A stretch of DNA of 29,860 nucleotides from Caulochytrium protostelioides (taxonomy: Eukaryota > Chytridiomycota > Caulochytriomycetes > Caulochytriales > Caulochytriaceae). Location: the NCBI GenBank assembly GCA_003615045.1, contig ML014322.1, positions 1 through 29,860 on the forward strand, written 5' to 3'. Made by a program: the position numbers and the translations under genes. The first letter of the stretch is position 1. Each line of letters begins with the position of its first letter. Below are positions 10,041 to 20,833 of this stretch, one piece after another. The notes below the pieces were generated by a model that was given only the letters and a program-made list of their open reading frames with translations, was not told the origin of the DNA and made no database searches.

Positions 10041-10804
10041 CCTGTATATTGCTTTAAAGAATATATAGGTCGCTCCCTTGCGGACACCACCATCCCGTCC
10101 CCCAAGATCGTCTACACGCGGCTCTGCTCCGTGACGCAGCTCAGCATGCCGGACGCAGGCCAGGCAGCGTTGGATGGCCAGGGCGGCGTTCAGGCCACGG
10201 TTCGGTTCGGGCTCTATTTTATCTTGCCAATAGCCAAGGTTCCACCTCATGCCTCATGAGGTTGCCGCGTCGGCGGAGCGGGGAGCAGGCTGGGATGACG
10301 GCGACTACGCCACCGGCGAGGGTTTTGCGAGTCTTGCCGGTCGCGTGCCGGCGCAGCGGGGGTCCATTTTCGTTGGTGTGAGCCCTCCCTCCGCCGTCGG
10401 CAATGAAGATGGATCGGCGGCCGCTTCATGTACCGATCGTCCTGACACCGCTTGTCACGATGTCGTCAACCATACCCGCAGTCAGAGCCATGAAAAAGGC
10501 AAGATGATGGGCCACATTGAGGAGGAGAATCGATCGTTACTCTTAATTTTTTTCTTTTGCATTCACTTCCATACCATATCGACCCGTCCTTGCCAGCTCG
10601 ATACTTCTCGCTCTGAACCGGCACGCTGCGTTGTGGTTCCGCTTGCGATGGTCCGGCCTCCTCGGGACAAACGCCCGATATCGCCCCACTAAGCGATAGC
10701 ACGCACGGTGCTTCCTTCACGATTCCTGAAGAATTCTGAGGATTACCGCTCCAAGCGTTCACTGATTCCGCTCCCCCCTCTTTCGACGAGCCGAGTGACG
10801 CAGG
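10041..10804. other. RhoGEF 3' flank and OPA3 promoter
   Basis: An AT-rich patch (TTTAAAGAATATATAG) lies just after the RhoGEF stop and may serve in 3' end formation. The rest shows no family motif; a 147-codon plus-strand frame from 10249 looks like chance. The last hundred or so bases should contain the OPA3 promoter and 5' leader. Confidence 0.4.
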
Positions 10805-11736
10805 ATGGTAAGTGGCCAGGCGGCTCGCGATGATTGGCAGGACCTTTCGAGCAACTCCGCGTTTTCTGCCCCCCTGGTGGGGCGGCGATAGTGCTTTGCT
10901 TCTCACCTCTCATCGAGGACGTACGGTGTGTATTAAAGGTGCTCATATGTACCCGATCGCTGTTTGGTGCTTCTGCGATGCCTGCATGCCACGGTGGCGG
11001 CTGACTGGTCCCGGTGGACGTGGCCATCACGCCTGTGCCGATGATGGCGCATCATAGGCGAGCTTCAAGATCGGCGCGTTGCTGATCAAAACGCTGGCCA
11101 AGCCCGTGGCCAAAGTCATCAAAAATCAAGCGACGGTAAGTTCGCTCGCCATGAAGCGCCTCGCTGATTGATGGCGCTGATTGATAGCGCGATTTGATTC
11201 AGCGATGGGAGGATCATTAGGATGCCTCTTTACGCTCGCGACTCACTCGTGCTGGCTCGCTGCGGGATAAATGCGTTATGAAATGCGTTATGAAAAACAA
11301 ACGGACTTCGGTGCAGAATCGGCCCGCGTTCAAGAGCTTCTGCGTCGGACTGGCGCAGCGCATGCACCGCACCGAGCACCACCTCAAGATGCGGTTTCTA
11401 GACTACGACCGTACGGCGGTCCGCCCCCTCAACGAGGCCAAGGCCGTCGAGATGGGCGCCAATTTCCTCTCCGAGTCCATCATCTTCGGCGTCGCGGGTC
11501 TCACGATCCTGGGCGAGACGTGGCGGACGGCCCGTAAAAACTCGAATCGACGCGCCGACACTACAGACCAGCTCGCCATGCTGACGAAGCGCGTCGAGGA
11601 ACTCCAGGCCCAGATCGACAGCTTGCAGGGCCCCCGGCCACGGCCCGATAATCCTGGTGGCGGGCGTCCTGCAAATTCTGCGCCTCCGGCCGCAGATACG
11701 GAACCCCCAAATGCCTCGAGAGCCGCCGCGGCTTGA
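10805..11736 (+). CDS. OPA3: OPA3-family mitochondrial protein
   Basis: Exons 10805-10807, 11058-11135 and 11317-11736 give 166 residues. Exon 1 is the ATG alone. Introns are 250 nt (GTAAGT...CATAG) and 181 nt (GTAAGT...GTGCAG), both phase 0. Exon 2 encodes ASFKIGALLIKTLAKPVAKV, matching the amphipathic start of the family (yeast-type SIALKLGSLAIRTLSKPIA). Exon 3 holds FKSFCVGLAQRMHRTEHHLKM, the signature RPLNEAKAVEMGANFLSE (residues 63-80), a hydrophobic stretch (78-93) and a short coiled coil (about 110-132). OPA3 proteins sit in mitochondrial membranes and affect organelle shape; their biochemical role is unsettled. An in-frame TAG directly before exon 2 shows that a splice is needed to reach an ATG. 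The gene converges on the REX1B-like gene with 139 bp between their stops. Confidence 0.85.
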
Positions 11737-11875
11737 TGCGTATCTGCAGTAGCTGCATAGAGAGAAAGATGGATGAGAGGGAGGCGGATGAGAGGACAGC
11801 CGCGCGTCGCCGTCGTTAGCAAGTCGATGGAAGACGTCTATGATGAGCCGGCTCATGAATTATAGAAATCAAGTG

Positions 11876-13133
11876 TTATTCGACGAGATCAATTAGTTCG
11901 GCTTGCAGGGATGCCACGTGCTCTTGGATCGCATGCTCGAGACGCGTGATTTCCTTTTCGAGGCGGTTGACCTCGCGGCCCGGTTCCGAGAGCCCGGTGG
12001 GCGTGTCATCGCCCTCGACCGGCTGATAGAACAGGGCATCGATCTACCGCAATGTTATTTAGGCCCGCGGATCCATCATGCAGAATGTCAAAAAACAGAA
12101 AGCAGTTTGGGTGAGCCTCGTTTGTCGCGACGCTCTCGCTCGACCGGAGAGCCAGGATACCGTACTAGGATATACCATGCCTGAGGCGGCGCGATCAGCC
12201 GCGAAGGGCGCATCGAGAACTTACCGCATGGATCTGGAAATGCGCCATGGCATCCAGCTTCGCTTTCTCCTGCGTCTGAATGGCAAGGCACGCGTCACGC
12301 ACGGCGCGCGTCGCACCGACCAATCGCAGCACCTCCGTATGGTTCATCGTCGTCGCTGCAACCGCGGATGGGACCGCTGATGGGGGCTCGTTCGCGGCCT
12401 CGACCGTCGGACGAACAGACGTTGGCTGATCCTGATCCGTATCATGAGCCCCAGCCTGCGCCGCGTCGCCGTGGTGGTTGCTGTGCACGTGGTCGTTGTC
12501 GTCGTCGTGGGCATGCCCATGAGCATGCTGGCAGATGGCAGCCGCGTTCTCGCCATTCAGAAGCCGGGTGGCTTGGACAACGCGCATCGCTAGATCGCTG
12601 TACGCGCTGCGGACATGCTTCACGAGGTCGGCGTACTCGGCGGCCGTGGCGCCGCCGCCCACGTAGAGTTCGAACCCGGCGGCCCAGTCGCGGCTCACGC
12701 GCACACGCTGCGCCTGCCAGCCCTGCACGTGCCGGACCAACGCCGCCAGCTCCGACGCCGCCAGCCAGACGCCCGGCGTCGAGCAGTCCTCGCAGGTGTG
12801 CCGCTGCGCTCTCAGCGTCTCGGGAAACGCCGCAATCGTCAGCGGATTCGGGTGGGCGGCGTCGGGTGCCGCCGGGCGCGACGCCGCCGGCTTGGCCGAC
12901 GTTGGCAGGTCCTGGGACGCCGAGGGCCGCGCCTGGGGCGGCGGCAGGTCACCGAGCGCCGTGGCCGCCGTGCCCGGCAGCGCCGGCGGCACGATGCCGC
13001 GGTTGACGGCGTTCACGGGTCGGCTCGGCGGCTCGGCGGCGCAGCAGCGTGGCTTCTGGGCGGCCGCGCCGGCGGCCGTAATGGTCGCATTCGTCGGCGT
13101 CGGCGTCTCGGTCGCAAGCATGGCGTCGATCAT
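11876..13133 (-). CDS. REX1B-domain protein (REX1BD-like)
   Basis: Two exons, 13133-12225 and 12043-11876, encode 358 residues. The 181-nt intron has donor GTAAGT and acceptor GGTAG, phase 0. Residues about 125-195 (LAALVRHVQGWQAQRVRVSR...YADLVKHVRSAYSDLAMRV) align in form with the helical pair of human REX1BD (LVQRIHQLQAERAQAFRRLEEG...YRSTVHEVTQAF). A third helix with LAIQTQEKAKLDAMAHFQ and the exon 2 coiled coil RLEKEITRLEHAIQEHVASLQ match the rest of that domain. The family name comes from Chlamydomonas Rex1, needed for excision repair. Unusual here are an Ala/Pro-rich N-terminus, a CxxC (C114, C117), and a His/Asp-rich insert (about 198-223). Identity is by remembered pattern, so moderate. 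Confidence 0.58.
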
Positions 13134-13220
13134 GGGGCAGCGCGGGGGGCTGCGGGGAAAACGATCGGTATGAGGTATGAGGTCACGACCGCGTGGTGAT
13201 GGTCGACAGACAGGGGTCTG

Positions 13221-13279
13221 ATGGGTGTCATCACATCATCACATCGAGGCCAACCCGTTCATCCATGGGTGTCATCACA
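13221..13279. promoter_or_regulatory. Duplicated 15-mer upstream of the REX1B-like gene
   Basis: ATGGGTGTCATCACA occurs at 13221-13235 and 13265-13279, 44 bp apart in the same orientation. The copies begin 88 and 132 bp before the start codon of the minus-strand gene. Their place suggests a transcription factor site or 5' leader element; no factor is claimed. Confidence 0.35.
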
Positions 13280-13402
13280 CATTCGCTGGATCATCTACCG
13301 CGATCACCATTCCGTCTGTCTCAAGAGATTGACAGGATGCTAGTCGGTCTGATGCGCGCGAGCCGACGCCGTAGTGGCAGAGCGATCAGAACCTGGGTGG
13401 GA

Positions 13403-14291
13403 TCACCTCCACGTCGCCGCAGGTGAGAGAGGCGTGCAGTGGCGCAGCAAGCGCTTGAGGACGAGGACGCGACCTGCTCCGGCTGGGCTGAGCGCGGAGA
13501 GCGGGGTCCAAGCCCGACGAGGTGGACTCCGACGCCCCAAGGCCACCGCATGACCATGCCGGGGGACAGCATCCGCCGTCGTGTGCTGGCCGTGAATGTC
13601 GATGATATCGGTATGGACCATACGGGTGGCTCCACCGTAGGTCGACTTGACTCGGAACTTGAAGCAGACATATTGCAGTACCTAGACGTCGAACGGCGTG
13701 CTATCACTGCATATGGACGCTTCCATATGCGCCGCGACCTTCCCCTCCTCGCGTTGCACCATCCGCTTCGTTGTCCCCATGCCACGCAGTGCGTTACGTG
13801 CTGACGCGCTTCCTCTCGCTTTCTCCCTTCGTCTTCATCTTCATTTTCCTCTTTTGAAAATACCGAGCGCCACACGTGTCGGTTCAATCTCACGGATTCC
13901 TACCTTACCGGTGGCTCGTGACTTCAACAAGCACGTCTGACGCTCGATCTCTCACTCCCAACAACACCATATTGATCCTTCTGGGTACTTTGTCAAATTG
14001 CCGATCATTGCTTGGTGCGCGGTATGCAGGATCACGCGCTCGCTCCTCGGGGCTGACGCGCGCCTCATACTCGCGCGATTCCGCGACGGCCTCCTGCCCG
14101 GCTGCGCTGGAGCGCACCGCCCTAGGGCTGGCACGCTCCGTTGCGCGCTGGCGGAAGGCTGGAATCAAGCCGTAGCCGATCGGTGCTCACCTGTGCCCGA
14201 CATCAAACTCCGATCCATACGGGTCGCGTCCCATGACGGGATGCGGCGTGAATGGTAGCGCTGGACGCGAGGGGCGCGGCGCTGCAGCCAT
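13403..14291 (-). CDS. Unassigned spliced gene (tentative)
   Basis: Minus-strand blocks that look like protein and join in phase. Exon 1 is 14291-14191, starting MAAAPRPSRPALPFTPHP and ending MGRDPYGSEFDVGH before donor GTGAGC. Exon 2 runs to 13956 (SREYEARVSPEERARDPAYR, NDRQFDKVPRRINMVLLG) before donor GTGAGA. Exon 3 starts at 13681 after CTAG (VLQYVCFKFRVKSTYGGATR, MVHTDIIDIHGQ) and stays open to a TGA at 13403-13405, though the last part looks less like coding. The exon 2 acceptor is uncertain: at least two CCAG sites keep the frame. The third intron-like gap of 274 nt fits the other introns here. I recognise no family, and the exact boundaries and end may be wrong. Confidence 0.33.
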
Positions 14292-14640
14292 CTTGAATGG
14301 TCTGCGGTGCCCGCGTTAACGCGTCGTGACCATGTGGTTTTGACGCCTTGGTCGCGATTCTCTTGTCTGCGCAACATTTCCTCTCACGCTCTCTTTTCGA
14401 TAAGCCGGGCACACAAGAATCGTCTGAGGGCCGCATCAGGACCCAGCCGCATATCTGGATGAGGGGTCCGATGCATTGCTTTGCGGCATGCCGTCTCCGG
14501 AACACGAGTGTTGCATACGGTTGAGGATGCTCGTAACCTGGTGGTACTTAGGGGACGTCATAAAAAGCATACCGGTCATAAAGCTGGAACGCCTGCGGGA
14601 GGCTCCAGCATGTCATGCGAGGGTAGGGGATGGAACATAC

Positions 14641-14760
14641 CAAGACATCGGTCTTCGTGGTCATTCGGCATAGCGTCGAGCTGCTCTCTAAAATGATGAT
14701 GCCCAGATCTTTGGGCGAGGACGTGGCCTTGACGCAGCGGGTGGGGAGCGGCCCCGGCAT
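14641..14760 (-). CDS. Possible coding exon, unassigned
   Basis: Forty codons from ATG at 14760 (MPGPLPTRCVKATSSPKDLG, IIILESSSTLCRMTTKTDVL) end exactly at a GTATGT donor at 14640. The frame stays open upstream to about 14930, so the ATG may not be the true start. It could be a first exon of the gene to its left: an AG lies directly before 14291 and would join in phase. A faint likeness to the RNase P subunit Rpp29 core was considered but not supported. Confidence 0.2.
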
Positions 14761-15263
14761 GTGCTGCTCGCTTGTCGCGCGGCACCGTGCCACCAACGAG
14801 GTGGAAGGGCGGTCACCCCTCCGATGAGGCGGGGCATCCCTCTTGGAGCCGGTGCCGCCGCCGCCGCCGCCGCCAATGCCGATACTATGCTCCCCACCAA
14901 GGGGCGACTGAGCGCCAAAGCGTCGGCTAAGCCTCGTCGCATGGAAAGCCCAGGATATCGGCGATACGCCCGAGCCTGGCCGACGAGCGGCTCTTCACAA
15001 CGCGCCTGGTGAGCAGCCCGGAGATGGGATGGACCACGCGGCGGCGTGGCCTGGATCACGCGTCGACCTACCACCACCCAAATGCGTGATACCTGACGCG
15101 ACGGACCGTGCCTGCGCCCCCTGCTGACCCGTGCTGCCGTCTCGGTGCTTCTCGATTGACCGCTGCTGACCTGCGCACACCGCTTGCCCATCCCGACCTG
15201 CCGACGCGCCTGTTTCGGTCTCCCCCGGTTTCTTTTGCACCTGACGGCTCTTTGCTTCCCACG
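14761..15263. other. No supported gene; NDUFB7 promoter at right end
   Basis: Two minus-strand frames are open across much of this part, with a short GCC run near 14852-14874, and neither shows a motif. The right end must contain the promoter and leader of the NDUFB7 gene. Confidence 0.35.
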
Positions 15264-16143
15264 ATGGGTCACACTAGCAAGGACGAGAGCCTGGCTCCGC
15301 CGCGTAAGTGGCTCACCGCATCGACGACAGCGGAAGCCCCGCTGTCCGCCGGGCGACGGTACACCCCGAAGCAGCCCGTGGCGACCACGCTCTGGTGGCA
15401 TCAGCGGCATGCACGGCGAGAGCCGAGAGCACAAGCCAGCGGCATAGGGCTCGATCGGCTGTGGTGGCCTCGGCCTTACCGGTGACGGCGGGCAGCCGAC
15501 GGACCCCACCTCGCACCGGCGGACGCCGGGGATGCCACGAGCACAGCGAGACGTGACCTAGCTGCTGGCCTACTGATACCGCGTGCTTGGATCGTATAAT
15601 GAGCTAGGGACCACCCGCTGCCGTGGTCGCGGCACGCTCAGCCCGCTTGTCAGCGTGCAGTCATCGGTCTCGGCATCGGAGCCGATCGGCCGTCCTTGCA
15701 TCCGCTGCGTCCTATAGTCCGCCATTGCGCGAGTCCCGCTATGAGCGACGTGATCCGATGCTTCGATGCGGCCTGATGTATCGGCGGGCTGCCCGCTGTC
15801 GTCATCACTCTCGTCTGCGAAGCCTGTAAAGGGACATGTGTTGCTCACCATCGATGCCTTGATGTTTTTGTTATCTTGTGTCCCTGCAGCCATGTACATT
15901 ACGGAGAAAGAGTTGGAAAAGCACCAGATTCCACTGCACTGGCGCGACTACTGCTCGCACCTGTTGCCGGCACTCATGGAATGCCAGAAGAAGAACAACT
16001 ACGCGCCGTGGAAGTGTGAAGAAGAGCGTCTCACCTGGATGAAGTGCCAGTATGATGACCACATGCGCCGTATGAAAATTGCCGAGCGTGAGCGCAAGTC
16101 CGCCGAGCTCCAGAAGCTGAAGCAGCAGGATGCGGACGAGTAA
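15264..16143 (+). CDS. NDUFB7: NADH dehydrogenase (complex I) subunit NDUFB7/B18
   Basis: Exons 15264-15303 and 15890-16143 give 97 residues. The intron (586 nt) has donor GTAAGT and acceptor CCCTGCAG in phase 1, joining MGHTSKDESLAPP to PMYITEKELEKHQIPL. The twin CX9C pairs C35/C45 (CSHLLPALMEC) and C56/C66 (CEEERLTWMKC) are perfect, with the family motifs RDYC, APWKCEEER and KCQYDD. NDUFB7 lies on the intermembrane-space side of complex I and is imported by the Mia40 disulfide relay through its CX9C pairs. Exon 1 supplies Gly-2, the residue myristoylated in the mammalian protein. If exon 1 were wrong, translation could begin at the ATG at 15892 and give 83 residues. The long intron might hide another exon, though the frame does not need one. 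ATTAAAATAAG shortly after the stop may help 3' end formation. Confidence 0.88.
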
Positions 16144-16438
16144 CCATTGTCCACGACACATTAAAATAAGCCCATCTATGCGGATGAAGAACTGGAGCGC
16201 GAACCTCCATGATCCTCTCCTCGATGGCCGCCCTGGCGTCCCCATTTCCCCTCCCCACCCCCTTGTAAAGAATCACGTATCCATGCACCAGAACTCGCAC
16301 TCTGTGCACCGGTCACGGCCAGCGCGATCGTGGTCGTCGGTTGGTCGGTCAACGAAGTCTATGCTCTATGAAAAAGAAGAAAAGGAATCCGTTCGGAGGC
16401 GCGCTTCTCCGTCATCCCACCACCGGCGGCGTCTGTGC

Positions 16439-19400
16439 TTAACCATTGAAGCCGCGCACCGACGGTTCTTTGCGCCAGGGTCCTTCCATACTGAGCGCGC
16501 TGCGCATCTCGCCCCCGGCATTGGCCATCAGCGCCGCCGTCGACGCGCTGTACATGCTGTTCTGGCGGCGTACGGTCGTCGTGTACCCCGACGGTGTCGC
16601 GCCACTGCCGGTCGCGCTGCCGCCGCCGCCGCCTGTTGACGATGGGCCGCGGCCAGGCCCCGTGGTCAGGCTGTACAGCCGCGACGACGACTGCGACACG
16701 CGCAGCCGGTAGCCCTCGGAGCTCAGCACGGCCGAGAGCGGCGGCTCGCCGTGCTCGGAGTGGTTGCGGTGGTGGGCCGCGTGGCTGCGGCGTCCCGGGG
16801 CGCCCGTGCTGCTGCCGGGCCCGCCGCTCACGCCCTGCGCGTCGGAGCCGCGCGTCGCCGCAGCCGCGGCGGGAGCCCCCGTGCGCTGCACCGGCGGCCA
16901 TGACGTGCCGGAGCCGCCGAGCGCGTTCTCGCCGACGGCGACCGCGTCGGGCTTGGACAGCACGACGGGAACGCCCAGACGAAGCGAGGAGGTGCCGGCC
17001 GGCGCGCCGAGGGACGTCGACAAGGTCAGCGGCTGCCCGCAGGCGCCGGGGGTGCCTGAAGGGTCCGGCGTGCCGCGGGGGTCGGCCGGTCGACCGGCCT
17101 GAGCGGCGCGTCCGCGCGGCGGGCTCGCGTCCGGCCGAGTCGTGACGATGGCCGCGGGCAGCGACGGCGACGGCGAACGCCGCGTCGTCAGGTGGTGAGC
17201 GTCGCCGCTGCCACCGTAGTTCGGGGTGGACGTGGTGACGACGGCGGCCGGTGAGGACCCTGCGGCCGCTGACGGCTCAGCGGAGAAGAAGCGCGGCGGC
17301 GTGGGACCCACGTGGGTATGCGCCGGGGCGGACGCCACGGCGCCGTTGGGACGCACGTTGTCGCTGCTGCAGAAGCTGCTATCGCTCTCGCTCTCGCTGT
17401 CCACGTCCTCGCCGTCGACATCAGCGGGCGTGCCGTCGTCGCTGCCCCGCCCCGAGCCGGCAAACTTGATGCTGCTCGGCGCGTGCATCGGGCCGCCGAC
17501 CTCGCTCAGCGGGATGAGGATGGTCGAGCGGACTTGCTGGAAGGTATGGGTCAGGTTTTCCAGCAAGGCATGAACATCGAGCCCTGTGTCCATCATGCCC
17601 GTGCTCAGTGGCGGCGCGGCGTCCGTGCTGGTGGTCGTGGCGGTCCCTGCAGTCGGCACGGCGAGGCCCCCGAACGCAGGCGGCGGGCCGCGGGTGCTCC
17701 CTGTACCGAAGCGCGATGGCGTGGCGTCGAAGCTCAGCCGCCCGGCGGACGGCATCGGCGGCGGCGACGGCGGCGAGCACAGCGCGTTGCGCAGATCCGC
17801 GATGTGCACCGAGTCGCGGTTCGGCGCCGACGTGCGCACACTCTGCTGCGACTCGGTGCCCCGCAACACGGAGCCGGGCCGAGAGCTCGGGCGGTCGCCG
17901 TAGCCGGCCGCGACGGCGCCCACGCCGCCGCCGAGGGGATGGCTTACGGCATCGGCGTCATCCGTGGCGGCGGTCGCTGCGGCGGTCGCTGTCGCGCCAT
18001 GCGCCGGCGTCGCGACCGCATCGACCGCGAGCGGCGCGGCCGGTCCCGACGCCGTCGAGGGCCGCACAAGCACCGAGGGTATCGGCTGGCCCGCGAGCGG
18101 GTCGGTGCCGCCCGGCGTCGGCCCCGGCGTCGCGGCGCGGGGCGAGTCGGCCGGCAGGAAGGGCTCGCCTGCGGGCGCCATGGCGCCGATGAGCTGGCGC
18201 AGGTGCGGCGTGAGCACGGCGGCGCCAGGGCCGTCGGCGTCGGTGGCGCCCAAGAACGCGGTGCCCTCGACGGCCGCGAAGGTGGCCGCGGCGGCGGACA
18301 CGGGCGTGAGGGCGGGATCGACGGGGTCGGCGGGCGCAGCGTTCCAGCCGCAGGCCGCCGGCTGGTAGCTGCGGTGGTGCTGGCGCTCGGCCGCGGCCAG
18401 GGTCTGCGTCTCGTGGCGCAGCGTCTCGCTCCCGAGTGTCGGCGCCACATGCTGCTCGAGGTACCACGTGACGAGGGTCGCGACGGCGCGGCGCTGCGAG
18501 GGGTTGGCGAACGCATGCGTGGCTTGGTGGGTATCGACGGCGAGGATCCACGGCAACGATAGACAGGTCCATCCGTCCCGCGACACGAGGCTGCCGCTGG
18601 GTAGGGCGCCCGCCACGGGGCTGCTGCCGCTGCCGGACGCGCTCGGCTGCAGCCCCCCGCCGCCGTAGGGGCTGGCGCCGGCGCTCGCGCTCCAGCTCAG
18701 GCCGAGGCCCATGCCGAGCCCGCTTTGGCGGCGGGCGACGTCGCGGACCACGAGCATGCGGCAGAGATGGGCGATCATGCTGAAGTCTTCCATCTCGTTG
18801 CTGGCCTGGAAGGTATAGTGGAACAAGCGGCGGCGCAACTCGTTGAGGAACGCTTCCTCGTCGGCGTCGCGGTCGGCGACGCCGCTGACGGCGCCCGAGT
18901 GGATGGAGTAGAGGTCGTTAGCGCGGTGGGCCGCGACGGGCGGCAGGGCGGCGGCGCGCGGCAGGTCGAGCAGGCCCGTGGCGGAGCGCTGGTTCCCTGG
19001 CCGCGGTTCGGCGTCCATGCTCTCCAGCTGCAGGATATTCATGAGGAAGCGGAAGAGCAAGCGGCGCAGCCTGACGTCCGACGCATGGAAGAGCGACAGC
19101 ACGGGGACCAAGGTGGCTTTGTCAAAGCAGGACATCGTGGTCATGGCGTCCACGGAGAGGCGGCTGCGCTCGGGCGCGTGGACGAGGGCCGAGTAGACGG
19201 CGAGACGGTTGTGTGTCAGATAGTAGAGACAGCCGAGGAACATGCGCTGCCGCTGGAGAGACTGCGGCGTCGTCGCCGAGGCGGGCCCGGCTGGCGGGAG
19301 CTGCAGTTGATCGACCAGGAACGAGATGACATCGTTCAGCTGGTCCATGTAGACCATATTGGAGCCGAGGGCGCCCATGGCCTGCATGATCTTGACGAGC

Positions 19401-20378
19401 ATGCGGCGCTGCAGCTCGCCGTCGGCGTCCGTGGGGGCGCCGCCGCCACGCGGTGCTGCGGCGCTGCCGTCGGTCTCACGGCGCGGATCCAGCGCGAGGA
19501 CGCGCTGGCTTTCGCCCACCAGCGCATCGAGGACCTCCAGAATCCCGACGCCGATGGCGTCCTCCGAGTTGATGATCAGGTAGTTGAGCGCGTCCACGCA
19601 GGTCATGCGCGCCAGCCAGTCGCCGGCCGGGATCGCGTCGAGCTGCTTGATGATGGCGGCGATCGGGATGTAGCGGTACTGCACGTGGAGGGCCATGCAG
19701 ATGGTGCGCATGGCCGTCATCACGCGATGCGGCGCATGCCAGGCGTGACACGTGTCAAAGAAGTGCAGCACGGCCGCGATCAGCCACGGGCCGGTCGTGA
19801 CATTGCTGTTGACGAACAGCTCGGCCAGCGCGGTGCTCGCGGCTGCTTCGAGGTGCCGGCTGGTGATGATGAGCTGCGGCTGCGGTCCGTCGGTCCGGCG
19901 CGCGTCGGCCCAGCTGAGGTCGACCAGAGCGGCGGCGGCGGCCGGCACCGAGAACGACTCGACGTGGTCGGCGCGCTCCCGGATGTTGCTGAGCACTGCA
20001 ATGAGCAAGCGCTGCAGCTGCGGCTGGAACAGGGCATCCATGAGGATGTTGACGTTGCGCACGATGCTCTTGAGGGCCTGGATGCCGGCGCAGCGGAGCA
20101 TCACGAGACGCGCGGCCTGCGGGCTCTTGGACGTCGCCGCATACAGCGCGTCCCCGGGCTGCGGCGAGGCCATCGCCATCCCGCTGAAGACGTCGATCAG
20201 GCGCACGTAGAGCCGCACGTACTCCTTGTCGAACGTCAGCTCCGCATGGCGCTGGTGCGCGCCCAGCAGGACCGTCTTGGTCGCGCGCAGCCGCAGCTCC
20301 AGATCGGCTTCCTCGTCCGCCTGCATGGCGCGCTGCTCGGCCGTGCCCGCCTTCTCGGATCCCGAGGCCGTCGTCACG

Positions 20379-20410
<32 letters not shown>

Positions 20411-20833
20411 AGCGGCGGCGGCGGCAGCGGCGGCGGCGGCGGCGGCCGCCGCCGCAGCCGCGGACGTCGCCGGGGTCAGCGTCGGTGGGGCCTGCGGGTG
20501 GGCCGGCCCGGCGAGGACGCGGAGCGCGAGCCGGAAGACATACTTGGCCAGCAGGCTGCTGTGGTCCGGGCAGGCCTTGAGGAGCGCGTCGAGCATGGCG
20601 AAGGCGACGTGGACGCGGCCGCGTCGCTGGCGGTCGATGTCGTGGCAGGCATGCTGCTCGATGCGCAGGCCGATCTTGGGGAGTTTCTGGGGCTTGCTCG
20701 CGGCATAGAAGGTGAGCAGCGAAAGCGCATTGGACTGCGGGACCGGGTCGCTGGCGCGCTTCGGGTACACGTGGTTCACGAGCGCGGCGTGGTTATAGCA
20801 GGATGCACAGCATCCGGAGAACAGCGTCGCCAT
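16439..20833 (-). CDS. EFR3: EFR3-like plasma-membrane PI4-kinase scaffold
   Basis: 1,464 residues from ATG at 20833. The start is set by homology: the N-terminus MATLFSGCCASCYNHAALVN matches EFR3 proteins, which open with a cysteine cluster (here C8, C9, C12) that is palmitoylated, followed by a VYPK segment, LLTFYAASKPQKLPKIG and the helical-repeat core. MLRCAGIQALKSIVR and FQPQLQRLLIAVLSNIRE match the human EFR3A segment RIAGIRGIQGVVR...PQHMDKIVPSLLFNMQ. The first 770 residues or so are ordered helical repeats; the rest is Ser/Pro/Gly/Ala-rich and probably disordered, making the protein longer than the animal forms of about 820. EFR3 anchors the Stt4-type PI 4-kinase complex at the plasma membrane. 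The frame is open upstream to 21712, but that part is low-complexity Arg/Pro. An Ala/Thr run interrupts the core near residues 125-153. Confidence 0.86.
20375..20459 (-). repeat. Coding triplet runs in EFR3 (poly-Ala, poly-Thr)
   Basis: GTCGTC-type and GCGGCG-type triplets, read on the minus strand, encode about seventeen alanines followed by a threonine-rich run. They fall between helices of the EFR3 core, where length changes would be tolerated as a loop. Confidence 0.85.

Noticed and set aside
12660-12680. GTTCGAACCC resembling a minus-strand tRNA B-box.
   Set aside because: It lies within the REX1B-like coding exon and has no cloverleaf around it.
14641-14760. Identity as the RNase P subunit Rpp29/POP4.
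   Set aside because: The likeness is limited to a few hydrophobic positions, the key GI-GIV spacing is missing, and the expected IPK block is not found downstream.
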